A stretch of DNA of 64,000 nucleotides from Platycnemis pennipes (taxonomy: Eukaryota; Arthropoda; Insecta; Odonata; Platycnemididae): contig OW121854.1 of NCBI GenBank assembly GCA_933228895.1, forward strand, positions 7,815,131-7,879,130, given 5' to 3'. Below are positions 33,588 through 45,205 of the stretch, one piece after another. Position 1 is the first letter of the stretch; each line of letters begins with the position of its first letter. The notes below the pieces were generated by a model that saw only the letters and a program-made list of their open reading frames with translations, was not told the DNA's origin and searched no databases. The position numbers and the translations under genes are program-made.

Positions 33588-34794
33588 GTGGCCAAAATTA
33601 TAAAAGATGCGGACGAATTTCAAAAGCATATTAATTTGAATCCTTAAAAACCCTTTTGTCACGGCTTGAGTGATATACTGTTGATAACAATGTTGAAATA
33701 CCAGCGTATTGTGAAATTATTGAGAAATCATCTTCTTAAATGCCAAGCCATTTCTGAGGATTTTCCTTATTCATTTTTAATTGTTTTTTTAATCTTTCCA
33801 TTTAAGGTTAAATATCAGGATTCATTTTTGAATAACTATTTATGTTATATGTATATATTATTCCTGTTGTTATTCCTGTTATTTTGGGTTTTGATGGAAA
33901 AAAATTTCATATCATGTCCTCATTTATTTCCTCATACTTCCCAACTCTCCTCATTCTTCTATCAAGCCCTGATCTTTCCCTCTTCCCTTTACCCAATAGC
34001 ATCCTTCCCTCCATAACGCCCTTCTTAATATCCCCCCTCCCAACCACACCCTCCCTCTGTTCCTCCTCATTTCTTCAATCTACCTCCTTTTCCCCCCCTC
34101 GCCCTCCCTCCCACCTTCTCCAAACCTCACGCACTCCACTCCTACAACTTAAAAGCTGGCTGTCTCTTTGCACCCCCTTTCCTTAAATTACATGTATCGG
34201 TTAGATAAAATATGCACTCCAAAATACCTATGGGTCGAGGAATACTTGTTGCTAACTTTTTGTCCATAAGTCGCTTTCTTTACCAGTCTACTTTGGCTGG
34301 TTTAATTACTAGCTATGAATGGTGTACTGTATGTGATACCTAATTCATATTAGTTAAAATATGTAGTTTAATATGCTTTTCAAATGCTCGTGACTTGGTG
34401 AATTCCAACTTGAGCTTTCGCAGATCCTATGCGTTGCTCTGCCAATGAAATTATACCACTGCAATCCGAATCGCGGACCTTCAGAACTGATGTACGGAAA
34501 TATTGTAAAATCCAGTCCAACACAGCTAAATAAATCAAGTGTCATTATGTAAACAATATTAGCATTTTATTTTCCACTAAAACATATGTAATGATAAAAA
34601 TTTCAAATGATAATTATATTTGCACTTATCACTTACCTACTTCATTTTGGAACAATATTATTTTGTACCCAATTGTCATAGCCGATTTCTCATATTATAT
34701 TCTCTAAAAGTCTTGTAGATTCCTTTTTCCTCTTGTGATTCCTAAGAAAATCCCTAAAAACTATAAAATATTTCAATGCGATTCTCTAGAGAGC
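33588..34794. other. Unassigned sequence with a C/T-rich patch
   Basis: 33660-33900 is AT-rich. 33910-34190 is a pyrimidine-rich tract that produces Ser/Pro-rich frames. No gene or known repeat. Confidence 0.4.
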
Positions 34795-35400
34795 AAGTGA
34801 AGATCACCAAACATGTCCTATTGACATGCAACCACATAAAAATAGGCCACTACTAAAACTAGGCCACTACATAAAAATATGTTACATGATAGGGACATAT
34901 ACATCATGATATATGATTAGTGCTTACAATAAGTAATAAAGGCTGGCTGTAATTGGCTGTTCATGGATGCATCATGCACTACAGACAACTCTAACAATAT
35001 TTCACCTGCCTTTGCTATGCTGCCTATTTTGGCTTCTCATAGCACAGGGGAAAATGACATTATGAATCAATCAGTAAGACATAATACGCTGGAGTTGTTA
35101 ACATATATTGGACGTATTCAGTAAAGATATCCGTTTTAATTTTCTGCAGAAGATTTAACATGTACTTTAACCTACGATCTGATAATAATTATTTATTTAA
35201 TTCATCTCTTTTATTCTAATGTACTCCAAAACCTATCGTAACACAATTTAACAAACATAGCTGCTCTACGCTGCACACTATCTAGCTCTCTGATCAAACC
35301 TAATTCATTCGGATCCCATACACTGGCTGCATATTCAAGGTGGGGCCTAACTAGTGAAAAATAGCATCGCAATGATATTATCAAAAGTTTATCCTCTCGT
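34795..35400 (-). mobile_element. LINE family D copy lacking the terminal hairpin
   Basis: The minus strand carries the D-type 3' UTR (gtgaagatcaccaaacatg at its left edge) and a broken C-terminal domain. Segments match 23380-23720, including the stretch for RPHLEYAASVWDPNELGLIR (about 35350-35280). The terminal hairpin and tail are missing at the left, unlike the other copies. Several stops and frameshifts. Confidence 0.8.
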
Positions 35401-36922
35401 CACATTTCGCGCTGTGGTAATTCTGGCTTTATTTTGGAATCAGCTTGGTCAGCCCTGTTATGGTATGAGCCCGTAGGAGATGAGAATGTCCTGGAGGTGG
35501 CATGAATGTGGGGATTGGGAAGAATTAACATCATATCTTATGCTGCCTCTTACGCGTGTGCATCAAAGCGTAAATAACAATGTAACCGTGCCTACCCAAA
35601 TTTTATCGCAATGGCGTCAGTAAATCTCCCTCTGGCTATTCAACATCTGTATTAATATATTTGGTTACCGTTTCCTCTTTTCTGAATTCATTTTATTCCA
35701 AAATGCTGTTCCGTATTTAACCTATTTACGCAACGTATTGGCGTTTATATGGGTTTTTGTGCACTTTTAACCTTTTATTTGACGAATTTTAAAAATTAAT
35801 TCTATACTCATCTTGTTATTCTAAGTTTTATCGTGTGCAAAAACGTCCTCATCTGTGAGCGTCACGCTTAGCAGGGCCGTACGTCAGCTAGAAACTTACT
35901 TTTCAAATAGGCCGCAATACCGCCTGTGTGCATCCTTGGGTAAGATGGTCATAACTGACAACTTGGCCACACGGGAGTGATTTTTTTGCTTAACCGTGGC
36001 CATAACTGCCGTAGTTGACCCACATTCGTGCCAGAACATGACCTTATTTTCTGTGTTGACTTGGAAGAGAAGTCATAAACCGAGCTGGAGCCAGCATCAA
36101 ATGTACTTAAGCCATGTATCCCGTTTGAACGAACTATCAGGAGCACCGGATGAATAAGACGCAAACCCTACCAGTGGGGGCCCTCTACGCATGGCATTGA
36201 GGGAGGCTCAATTAAAAGTTCTGGCACTGGATTTGCTGCAACTCTGTATTATGGCTCTTTAAGCTTCGGATATTTTTGATGAGAGGGCCACTGTTTCTAT
36301 ATTTTGATTAATCTTTTGGCTTTCTGCTCGCATTCTGATTAATAACTTCACTTTTCTTCATAAAGTAATTGGTTTTCTCTTTTTTCAGGTAAGAACTGGT
36401 TGTAAGCAGTGACTTGTGAGGCGTTTCCCTTGGAATTCTGTATATTCATTTGATGTTGACCATCGGTGAGTGTTCTTTTACATAGTTCCCACAGTTTCAT
36501 CTTCAGGGTAAAATACGAAAATACATGCAAAGTACATTAATTCCATGCTATAAAATATATAAACATGTGATAGGTACTTTGGGTAGTGAGATTTTCGTCG
36601 AATCGACGCCGAGCGGTAGTGTTTTGTTCAGAAATCGGCCTGAGTTTGTCGGTGTTAATTCAAATCCTTCAGAAAAGACTCGACTGCTGCTCGTACGTAT
36701 TGGGGTATATCCTGGCGATCGCGCGAAACATGTACGCCAAGCTATACGCATGAGCCCTCGAAGTGTATACCTCTGCTACATCATGAAATTAGTAGTTATT
36801 TCATTTGTATTGCCTTGGCGGTTGGCCTGAAGTCGCATGGCTATTCATTTCAACGCTCTTAGAAGCTTAACTGGTGCGAAAGGGTGCACTGATTTGTGAA
36901 GTAATTTATCAGGTTTACTGCT
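35401..36922. other. Unassigned sequence
   Basis: No repeat family or domain recognised. A 101-residue plus-strand frame at 36525-36830 is not supported by splice signals or composition. Confidence 0.4.
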
Positions 36923-37463
36923 AATGGGGTCGTTTACCATATTTTTTTAATTGACGAATGTGATAGAGTTTGTAAAATAAAAGGAGCCGTATTTTTTCCG
37001 CTTTTTGACCTGTCAATTATTTCTCGAGTTATAAGCGGCGAAAAACTGATGTTTTTAACCCTTTCGGAAAAGTGGGCGTGGTGCAACCTCTGACGCATAT
37101 CGTCTTCGTTCAATCACAACTGAGCCCGCGAAGCTACTTTGTCTTATCGCAATGGGGGGGGGGGGGCACAGTTGACTCTGCCGATAGGAGCAGTTGCGAC
37201 AGCATCTGTACGAGCAGACCTTCCGAGAACCCCCCTCCACTCCCTTCCCTTCCCATAAGAGCAGTAATGGACGGGAGGAAAATGACGTCAATATTACACA
37301 GCAGCTATTTCAGTGGGCGTCACCTTTTGCTTATTTTAATTTTTGATTTATGAGTGAATGGTTGTGGTTGGAAGATTAATTTTTTCACTAAAATTCTTTT
37401 TTCGATTCCATCTAACAATTTCGCGTACAAAATTGCGTTCGGTTCCGATTAAACGACCCCATT
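36923..37463 (+). mobile_element. TIR family M1, full-length copy (copy 7)
   Basis: Left end AATGGGGTCGTTTACCATAT, right end GATTAAACGACCCCATT, 541 bp. A G-run (about 37154-37165) expands the middle block. Confidence 0.93.
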
Positions 37464-37773
37464 CAACCGCTGGCATTATAGTAGTTTCCTTTCAAGATGC
37501 ATAAATTAGTTAATACTTAACTTTCCTCCCTAGTGCTAAATAAACTTCGGGTACTAACTTGCATATCATTCTTTTTCTCGTCCCTTGTTGTCATGAGGTG
37601 ACCAAACCCGTTATTACAATTGCACGGCTGATTTCAAGTACTTCATTCCAGCTGCTTAGTTCGCACATGAGCTGCGTACCTCACTTGTTGCTTGCTTCAG
37701 TAGGTGGCCATTTTTTGTGCAAAGAAAATCATTCAGTGTCTAACTCTTCGATTATTGTTGATTATTAATTGAC
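37464..37773. other. Unassigned spacer between two TIR copies
   Basis: Nothing recognised. Confidence 0.4.
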
Positions 37774-38294
37774 AATGGAACGGGGACCTTTGCCATGTTT
37801 TTTAATTGCCGAATCTGATAAAATTTGTGAAATAAAAAGAGCCGTATTTTTTTCGTCCTTCCATCCGTCGTTAAGATATCGAGGTATATGCGGCGAAAAA
37901 CTGATGTTTTTTTACCCTTTCTGAAATGTGGGCGTGCTAAGGACTTGTACGTCATCCTATTCGTCCAATAGCAGTTGAGACCACGAAGCTCCTTCGCCTT
38001 ATCACAATGGGGGACATACATCTGATTCTGCCAATGGAAGTGATTGCGACTGGATCTGTGTGAGCAGACCTTCCGATATCCCCCCTCCACTCCCCCTCCC
38101 TTTCCCGCAAAACAGTGAAGGAGGGGACGTGGATGACGTAGATATCTTTAACGCAGCTCGGTCGGTGGGAAACACCTTTTGCTCATTTTAATTTTTCATT
38201 TCTCATTGAATGGATCTGGTTAGGTGATTACGGTTTTCACTAAAAATTCATTTTTCGTCTCCATCTCGCAATTTCGGTTCCGAGAAAACGCGTA
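37774..38294 (+). mobile_element. TIR family M1, diverged copy (copy 8)
   Basis: The left end AATGGAACGGGGACCTTTGCCA is altered and the right end GAAAACGCGTATG is degraded, but the internal blocks (gccgaatctgataaaatttgtgaaataaaaag; ggcgaaaaactgatgttttt) are in order. With the copy at 9200 it shares a distinct middle (ttgtacgtc... gagaccacgaagctc). Confidence 0.85.
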
Positions 38295-38830
38295 TGCTGT
38301 TTCTTCCTAATCGTCGCCAGCGCTTTTTTTTAATGGGATGCCATCGCTTTAGTGAGCGTCATCTTGATTCAAAGTGTAGCAGCATCACTAATTAATTTGA
38401 ATGGGCTACCTTTTGCTTCGCGTCTGCAATTCGATAGAAAGGTGAATAAATCCACGCAGTTCGGAGTTGTGGAAATGAACTCGGCCAATAGACCTCGGCC
38501 ACATTTTATAACTCGCGGTAAATTTTAGTTTTTTTTAAATAATTTACGTAATATATATGAACGTAATATTTATGTAATATTTATGAACATATTTTGTAAC
38601 TTGCATGGAAAAGGAAATATACGTTCAAATGCTACGTATTGCTAATTAATTGAGGGTATATTTGCAAGCTCGCTGACTGCATTGTGTCTGGGAGATGGGA
38701 AAGTTTCATCGTGGAGGATGAAAGATCATTCTTTCCTCACAGAGGGGAAAATAATGAAACATTTTCTACCAAATGCACCAAACTTTTATTGTCCATTTTA
38801 TTGTTAAGGTTTCGCTTCCCGACACTGATC
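38295..38830. other. Unassigned sequence
   Basis: AT-rich, with TATTTATGAACGTAATAT-type short repeats at 38545-38600. No gene. Confidence 0.4.
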
Positions 38831-38838
38831 TCCTTTTG

Positions 38839-39511
38839 GAGGCTTGTGCGATGGCCGATTTTGATCATCGATTTTCAATGAAAAAATTTCATCGAATTGC
38901 CTCGATGACAATGGCTGCCATCGATCAACGAATTGTGTGTACACGATGATCGATGAATTACGATAATCGATGTCTATCGTTGATCGATGAAGATGTCTTG
39001 GTTGGCAGTTTGGTGTGGCTATTAAGTGAAGACTGAATTGGGTCAAACTTAATTGAGAAGGACCAGGACAATTTATTAAAGAGCGAAACAAGCACCAAGT
39101 TACAAACTAAGCAACAAATATTTGTTGTTGTGGTATAATACAATTCTCATTTCCGCATTTTCAACAGTGAGTACGAGTCGGTCGTCCAACACAACGTTTC
39201 CTGCATCGCTGAAGAACCGCTCTGACGACGTTGAAGTGGCAGGAATACAGAGGTATTTCCTCGCGTACTTCTGAAGGCGGGGATACACATCCTTCCTCTC
39301 CCTATACCAACGTAGGACGTCAGAAGATTTGGATAAAGCTGGGACCTCCTCGTAATTGTGGAGCTCCTCCAGAAAAGGGTCGTCAGCAGAGGTAGCGTTT
39401 CTCGTGTCAGGAGCACATCACGATTCATCGACATCGATGATTCGCATCTTCTCATTGAGGATTCTCATCGCAGTCGATGACTTCGATTAATTGACTCATC
39501 GCACAAGCCTA
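38839..39511 (-). mobile_element. hAT transposon, internally deleted, perfect 8-bp duplication
   Basis: The terminal inverted repeats AGGCTTGTGCGATG (38840-38853) and CATCGCACAAGCCT (39497-39510) match perfectly over 14 bases. The 8-bp direct repeat TCCTTTTG flanks it (38831-38838 and 39512-39519), exactly the hAT target duplication length. ATCGATG-type motifs crowd both subterminal regions (38860-38990 and 39425-39490), as is usual for transposase binding in hAT elements. The interior keeps only the 3' end of the transposase (39417-39103). At 673 bp it cannot be autonomous. Confidence 0.95.
39103..39417 (-). pseudogene. hAT transposase C-terminal fragment (dimerisation domain)
   Basis: The minus-strand frame opens after a TGA and reads TRNATSADDPFLEELHNYEE, then RWYRERKDVYPRLQKYARKY, then CIPATSTSSERFFSDAGNVV and DDRL to a stop near 39100. 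The P-A-T-S-x-x-S-E-R-x-F-S motif is the signature of the hAT C-terminal dimerisation domain (ZBED/Ac family), which holds the transposase multimer together. The DDE catalytic core and BED zinc finger are missing because the element is internally deleted. The ~105 residues kept are intact, so the deletion is probably not old, or the copy was mobilised in trans. Confidence 0.92.
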
Positions 39512-39519
39512 TCCTTTTG

Positions 39520-41239
39520 TGTATTCCTAAATTACCGGGGAACTCTTTCAGACATTGAAGCAATTTGATGTTCTAAAACATCCTTGCTATACGTGTAGCA
39601 TTTAACGATTTCCGATGACCGATATTCACATGCAATGCTGCGAATGAAAAAAATTGAATCTCTTACCCGAGTTTGGGATTTGCTCAAGTAATTTTATAAC
39701 TCCGGTTAATTTAGGAATTCCTCGTGGTAATGTAAATGTCAAAATCTACGGATTAAAACATGACAACGATAGCATGATCTAGTGATTTTAGCCGTGGAGC
39801 AATTCGAAGTTTTCGCGAAATTACAAATTAATGGAGTTCTCGCCTGAATTGATGCCGGAGTCGAAAGTGGGTAGTATTTTATTCAAGAGGGGAGAAGAAA
39901 AGATAAATGGACTGTACATTGGAAGCATTTCTGCCTTCTTAACTCAATGGAGAATACGCATGAAATCTGTTTCTCGAAGATTAATGATGTATTCGATGAG
40001 AAATTTTCTCACCAATTTAAATACATAAGCCAAAATTTTCTATGCCAAACACAAAGATTATTAAATGCTATTAAAATGTTCCCGAAAATTGACGAAAGTC
40101 ACGTTACCAGAAACACCTTCTGACGTCACTGTATATGTTCCATATTGCTACGGTGACAGACATTTATTTTTGAAAGAAAGCGAAGCGAATATATTATTTT
40201 GAAGTTTGTGGCCGCTTCTCGAACGAAGCAATGACTGAAAAAAGCACATTCCGACAATTTCCTTTTGTTGACTCCATTGTCGTTGCGATCTTCTATAAAA
40301 AACGAACGAACTACAGGAATTATATAATTTATGGACGATCATCGTTACCATCCATACTACTTACTTAAAAAATCAAAATACAATCGTTAATTGCATTAAA
40401 CCAATGAGATAAATACATGCGTTTTTGCCAAGTATTCATTTAACAACTTACCTCCACGCATAAACAAATAAACAACGCCCATAGTGATACCGTGCCTTGA
40501 CGTCATGCGATGACGTCGTGTTTTTAAGCTGCCGAAAAGGTACAATTTTCAAAGAGTACTATCTTTGTAACAAAACTTAATTCTTCAGTGAAATTTTCGC
40601 CAAGCACATTTTAGCTAATAAACTTCACATTCAAAGAGTCATAAAAAATAGTGCATGTTCCCCATTGTCGTAGTTGTTAAATAGATGATTTTTCCACGTC
40701 AACTTCGGCGTAATTATTGGATATTATTATTCTATGGAGTGTATTTTGGACGCTTGATTGAATCCCGTCAGGGCATTACCACATCGATTTGATTGGTTTC
40801 TCTTCACCGGTGGAAATGAATATTTGAGACGCATGGGGTGAAATCTAAAAAAGCAATCTGCTAACGGGCCATAAGTTGCCAGGCACCGGTCAGTGGCTGG
40901 TCGAGTGCTTTGGACGTAAGCATTGGTGGAGGGGCGTGGGGATAAATTGAGGGGGAGGTTGGGTGGTCAGCGAGTCGAAGTGAACGAAGGGGCGCGATGA
41001 AGCGCGGCCTCCGTGAATTCCGGCGGAATAGTTTGCGAGGCGCGTGAGTTGGATGCTGTATGAGTTTCACTTCGCTCGAAAGCGGGGTTGGGATCCGTGC
41101 GGGGGTGTGCGGAGCTACGGGCCTCGGGGAAATCTGCAGGAGAGCTGTAGAAACGTCTTTACTGCCCGCGGACGCCACAGCTGCGAAGTCTTGAGTGACC
41201 CGCGATTTGATGAATCGGTGAGTGGACTCATGGACAGTG
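39520..41239. other. Unassigned sequence
   Basis: AT-rich to 40850, then GC-richer (40860-41220) with long frames on both strands that lack domains. No repeats recognised. Confidence 0.4.
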
Positions 41240-41772
41240 GGGGTGTTCAATCGGAACCGAAATCGCAATTATCACCTGAAATCGTTAGATGGAAACGAAA
41301 AATGAATTTAAGTGAAAAAATTAATCTTCTAACCACAACCATCCACTAATAAATCAAAAAATAAAATAAGCAAAAGGTGACGCCCACCGAAAAAGTTGAT
41401 TTGAGACTTATTACGTCATCCACTTCCCGTCCTTGACTACTTTTAGGGAAAGAGTAGGGATTGGAGGGGGGTTCTCGAAAGCTTTTCTCGCACAGATCCT
41501 GTCGCAACCGCTCCCATTGGCAGAGTCGTCTGTGTCCCTCCTATTGTGATAGAGGGAGGTAGTTCCGCGGACTCGGTTGTGATTGGACAAAGTGGATGAC
41601 GTAAGAGGTCGCATGCACACTCACTTTTATAAAAGGGTTTAAAAAAATGGTTTTTCGCCGATTATATCTCGAGAACTAATTGACGGATCGAAAAACGGAA
41701 AAATACGGGTCCTTTTATTTTACAAACTCTATCAGATTAGGCAATAAAAAAACATGGTAAGCAACCCGATTG
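41240..41772 (-). mobile_element. TIR family M1 copy (copy 9), degraded ends
   Basis: Reverse orientation. The left end GTGTTCAATCGGAACCGAAA and right end CATGGTAAGCAACCCGATT are mutated versions of the family termini. The interior matches the full copies (aatcttctaaccacaaccatc; aaaaggtgacgcccaccgaaaaag). Confidence 0.88.
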
Positions 41773-42128
41773 TTGCCAAACTAAGTATACTTTCAGAAAT
41801 TCCAACGGGATTGAAGGCAAATAATCGTCAGATTCTTCGCTCTGCCGATGAAAAAACCTGGAGAATCAAGGAAATATTACGACGGTTTTCCTATACTAAA
41901 CTTCTTTCTAGTGTGGATAATTATGGACAACATTTTTCCCTTATGAGTGGGAACTTCAAGCTAATGTGCCTGTTATATGTGGGTAGAAATACTCCTCTAG
42001 CACACATTGAAGCGATCGAAAGTGATCTATTATTAGTCCTAGTGTATGTTTCGTCTATTCTATTCCAAAATATGCTGTAGTCGTTTCCATAAAACTAGTT
42101 GCTGCCAGAGTTGTGAACATTTTCACCT

Positions 42129-42461
42129 GAATTCCTGGTAAATTGGGATTAAAGTGAGCATCCATAGTTGGTGCCTTTGGTCTTCAATAGATTTAATGGA
42201 AATATTCAATGGCAATTTGTCAATAAAATTCCATGGGCTGAAAATAAGTCTGCCCCTAGACAAAATCATTGAGAGCAGGTCTTTGACAAGATATGAAGTG
42301 TAGGTACAGTTGAATGGCCCTGAAGTTTGGTCCTTGTGGAATAAGAAAGAATAAATGCCCAAAAGCAACATTTCTGCTAAGAGAAAACCATTCTCCTTCA
42401 CCGGGACAATGAAAATGATAGGTTCCCATCCGGTTTTTAACGGCACCGACGCAGCGGGCTG
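42129..42461 (-). CDS. Candidate exon of an unrecognised minus-strand gene
   Basis: The minus strand reads a pyrimidine-rich acceptor (TTTTTTTCGATTTCAG) directly before an open frame that starts PAASVPLKTGWEPIIFIVPV and continues through EMLLLGIYSFLFHKDQTSG to LWMLTLIPIYQEFR. There a donor-like CAG|GTGAAA precedes the in-frame stop by a few bases. The frame is 111 codons with varied codon use and is not part of any repeat seen here. I recognise no domain. The hydrophobic stretches could suggest a membrane-associated or secreted protein, but that is weak. It may equally be a chance frame in AT-rich DNA. It could belong with the ORF at 43185-43600 on the same strand. Confidence 0.3.
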
Positions 42462-42489
42462 AAATCGAAAAAAATGCCAAAATCTCAAA

Positions 42490-43180
42490 AAAATTTATTT
42501 CAATTTGGAAGATGATACTCTGCTCGGTGATGTTCCTCTTATTGGTGCATCTTATGCGTGATTGCATTTGTTATACTCATTGCGCATCAACAATATGCGA
42601 GGGCTTAAAGTAGAACAGAATATACAAAAAAAAATCCGGAAGTCAGTTTTCGCTGATTATCTTCGAAATGAAGAGGTTGCGGAACCTTTTTTGGTAAAAG
42701 GACTGAATAAAAAGTGACATTGCGTCGCGCTGTTTCGAAGGCGTAGCCTGCCATTCACCCTGAAGGCGATAGCTAAATACGCCCTCGGGGCCGTTGAATA
42801 CCTTTGGAAACCGGAGAACTCTTCATCTTAGAATTAAGATGTCTCTCTTTCCTGGTACTGGTAGGGATTTGTATAGCCGTAATTATATTTAATAATATGT
42901 GAGTTTTATCAGTAGGTATAGCCTAGAAAATTGCATTTTTTAGAAGAATTTTAGCTGGCCCAATTACCATGACGTTTATGCATGATTGCTCTGTTATTGA
43001 AAACTTTCTAAAATGTTGTAGTTCAAGCAAAATTTAATTACTAATTCTCTTCAAACATGATAGGTGGATGATAGTTGGATATATGGGTAGAAGTGAATGG
43101 TGGAAATTCACCTGTTAGGTATAATCGAACTCCGGTCCACAGTTTAAAAAGTAAAAAAAAATTAAAACTCAATTTTCAGT
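42490..43180. other. Unassigned sequence between two candidate minus-strand exons
   Basis: No long frame, no repeat. If the neighbouring ORFs belong to one gene, this is its intron, but the donor after 43185 is weak. Confidence 0.3.
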
Positions 43181-43184
43181 GATT

Positions 43185-43605
43185 TTATCTCCAATTTACA
43201 TTGACAGCAAAAATTACAAATCTTTTTGTTTTGAGGGAGACTAATGTGGCCAATTCAGCATAACTTGATGACTTGATTCCTACTTCTAGCCCTGGCAGGT
43301 ATCCATCGAAGAATAGAGCTTCATTTTTGTTGAAGAATCCGCTGTCCAATGGCGAGGATTTGTCCAATCTTGTAAGGAGCACATTGAAGTTGTAGGTAAT
43401 AATTTGCACGAATTGAAAATTCAGAACTGCTAAAAGTTTTCCCAAAATTTCATTTCCAATTTTCTGACCGGGGTTCATTAAGTTGAATTTTTTAACATTT
43501 AACTGCGAGGAGGAGACTTGGAACACATAAGATGAAGGTACAACTTGTTGCATGAAAGTTTTCATTCCTTTACACCATTTCTCCAGGATTGTGTGGAAAA
43601 GTCAC
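43185..43605 (-). CDS. Candidate coding ORF, unknown function
   Basis: The minus-strand frame is open from about 43605 (LFHTILEKWCKGMKTFMQQV after a TGA) to a TAA at 43185, about 139 codons. The first ATG is at 43565. Segments such as NLMNPGQKIGNEILGKLLAV, FFDGYLPGLEVGIKSSSYAE and LATLVSLKTKRFVIFAVNVN have protein-like composition with mixed codon use and no low-complexity bias. No known domain, signal peptide or catalytic motif is recognised. No strong acceptor lies directly upstream. It could be an exon of the same gene as 42129-42461, a decayed gene, or chance. Confidence 0.3.
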
Positions 43606-44870
43606 CTATGGCAAATTTTATGTCAATAAGAAGTTGCGTATTTTTATATTGGTTCACAAGGCAAGGTAATATTATTTCAGAACATAGAGTTGCATTTTTC
43701 AGTATCTGTATATTTTAAATAAAAGCATTCATTTCTGAGAGGTCTAAAATATTTTGTGGAGCAAAATATCAATTAGTTGTTACCAGTAGTTTCTCTAACC
43801 TAAAAAAATCGTGCTGACCCTCAGGGCAAGGAAATAGTCAACCATCCGCGAAAATATGTAGCCAAAGGTTAACAAAGTAAGCAGTTATAGTCATCATAGT
43901 AATTTACTACTTATGCATTAAAAGTGAGTCAGATACCTTTCCCCCGGAGGATGCTCTTATAATTGGCAATCATTACTTGTCGAGCTACGCGTAGACTTCT
44001 CTAGGGTTAGCCAAACTTCAGACATCTGCTGTGATGGCGGCCGTATGTCGCGACACCGACGGGCGCCGGGTTCACTCAGATTCGGAGGAGATAGCGAAGA
44101 GAGAGCAGGAGAGCATTTAAGAATGTGGAGACGTTTCTTCGATGCGACAGGCGATGAAAAGACACAAAGGGGTCGTTCGAGGAGAAAACCATTTGAGGAG
44201 GAGGGAGCAATTGGGGAGCACTTTTTTTGATTCCATTTTCTTTACGAAGTGTTGAACTGTTGTACACTTTGACTGGTGATCTGTAAAAGCGTAAAAATGG
44301 GAGATTAGAAATGTTTTATAGCCATAAGCACTAATGATAGTTGTCCTCTTATATGCAATAAATATAACATTTGATTGATTAAACAATTTCACTTTCATCG
44401 AGAGACGCAGACCTTTTTCTCCAGTTTCACGTCGTTGCCTGGAACTGATGATGGTCCATGACCTCAAGCAAGGCAGGAGGTGTCCGCTAGGAGACAGAGA
44501 ATGTTTGTAGCAGTTTAACTTTATGCTTCTGTGAGGACTGAAATCGCTGTTCCTCTTTCTGACGATGAGGGTCATTAACGGCCTAAAAAAAGTAACATGT
44601 ATTGCGTCAGTATGCAAATTAATGGTATCCAATTAATATATTTAGTATTTTTCTCAATTCTGAATATCATTTATCAGAACTATTTTTCATTCCTTTTGGC
44701 AATTAAATGCATATTTTTATATCCTTAGAGCTAAATACCACTGAGAAATAAAGCCCCAATATCATTGGAAACATATTTTCTAAAAGATTAGGAAGCCATA
44801 CCATAAGCATTTGCTATACTATTTGAACTTATCCGCAGAGGTGAGTATAAATTTAATTTTGTATTCACCT
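43606..44870. other. Unassigned sequence; possible 3' part of the 45206-45750 gene
   Basis: A 171-residue minus-strand frame (44632-44117) overlaps a G/A-rich segment; it has no domain and is not called. A minus-strand AATAAA (44878-44873) lies ~330 bases beyond the stop of the acidic exon and could be its polyadenylation signal. Confidence 0.3.
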
Positions 44871-45014
44871 TCTTTATTCTTATATACATCTTCCACTTTA
44901 TCTGAAGTGTTCCAAACTCTCCGATTTCAGTTTTTTTGGAGCAGTTAAGGTGCACTTGTAATGGTAGTTTTCATGGTGATGCACATTTTCATAGAATGTT
45001 GAACTGGCGTTCGT

Positions 45015-45054
45015 TTTTACTGATGATCTGTACTAGTACAGATCATCAGTAAAA
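45015..45054. repeat. Perfect 40-bp palindrome
   Basis: TTTTACTGATGATCTGTACT is followed directly by its exact reverse complement, with no loop. A related single arm (tgactggtgatctgtaaaag) occurs at about 44269-44288, preceded by the same gttgaactg context as this one. Confidence 0.95.
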
Positions 45055-45082
45055 TCGAGAGAGATCTCTTCTCTCTTCCACA

Positions 45083-45182
45083 CGGGCCCTCAGGTGTTGT
45101 TCGGGCCCGTGGGGTGGGCCCTAAGATGGTGGGCGGGCCCATGGCAGGAGGGGGTGGGCCCTAAGATGGTGTTCGGGCCCGT
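45083..45182. repeat. GGGCCC-rich tandem repeat
   Basis: GGGCCC occurs six times in 100 bases. The block GGGGTGGGCCCTAAGATGGT is repeated with a 40-base period (45111 and 45151), and TTCGGGCCCGTG occurs at both sides. It lies just past the stop codon of the acidic minus-strand exon. Confidence 0.85.
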
Positions 45183-45205
45183 GCCTGGGGGGGCCACGGA
45201 TCTGC

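Noticed and set aside
44117..44632. 171-residue minus-strand frame
   Set aside because: No domain, no splice signals, and odd composition. Kept only as a note in the intergenic entry.
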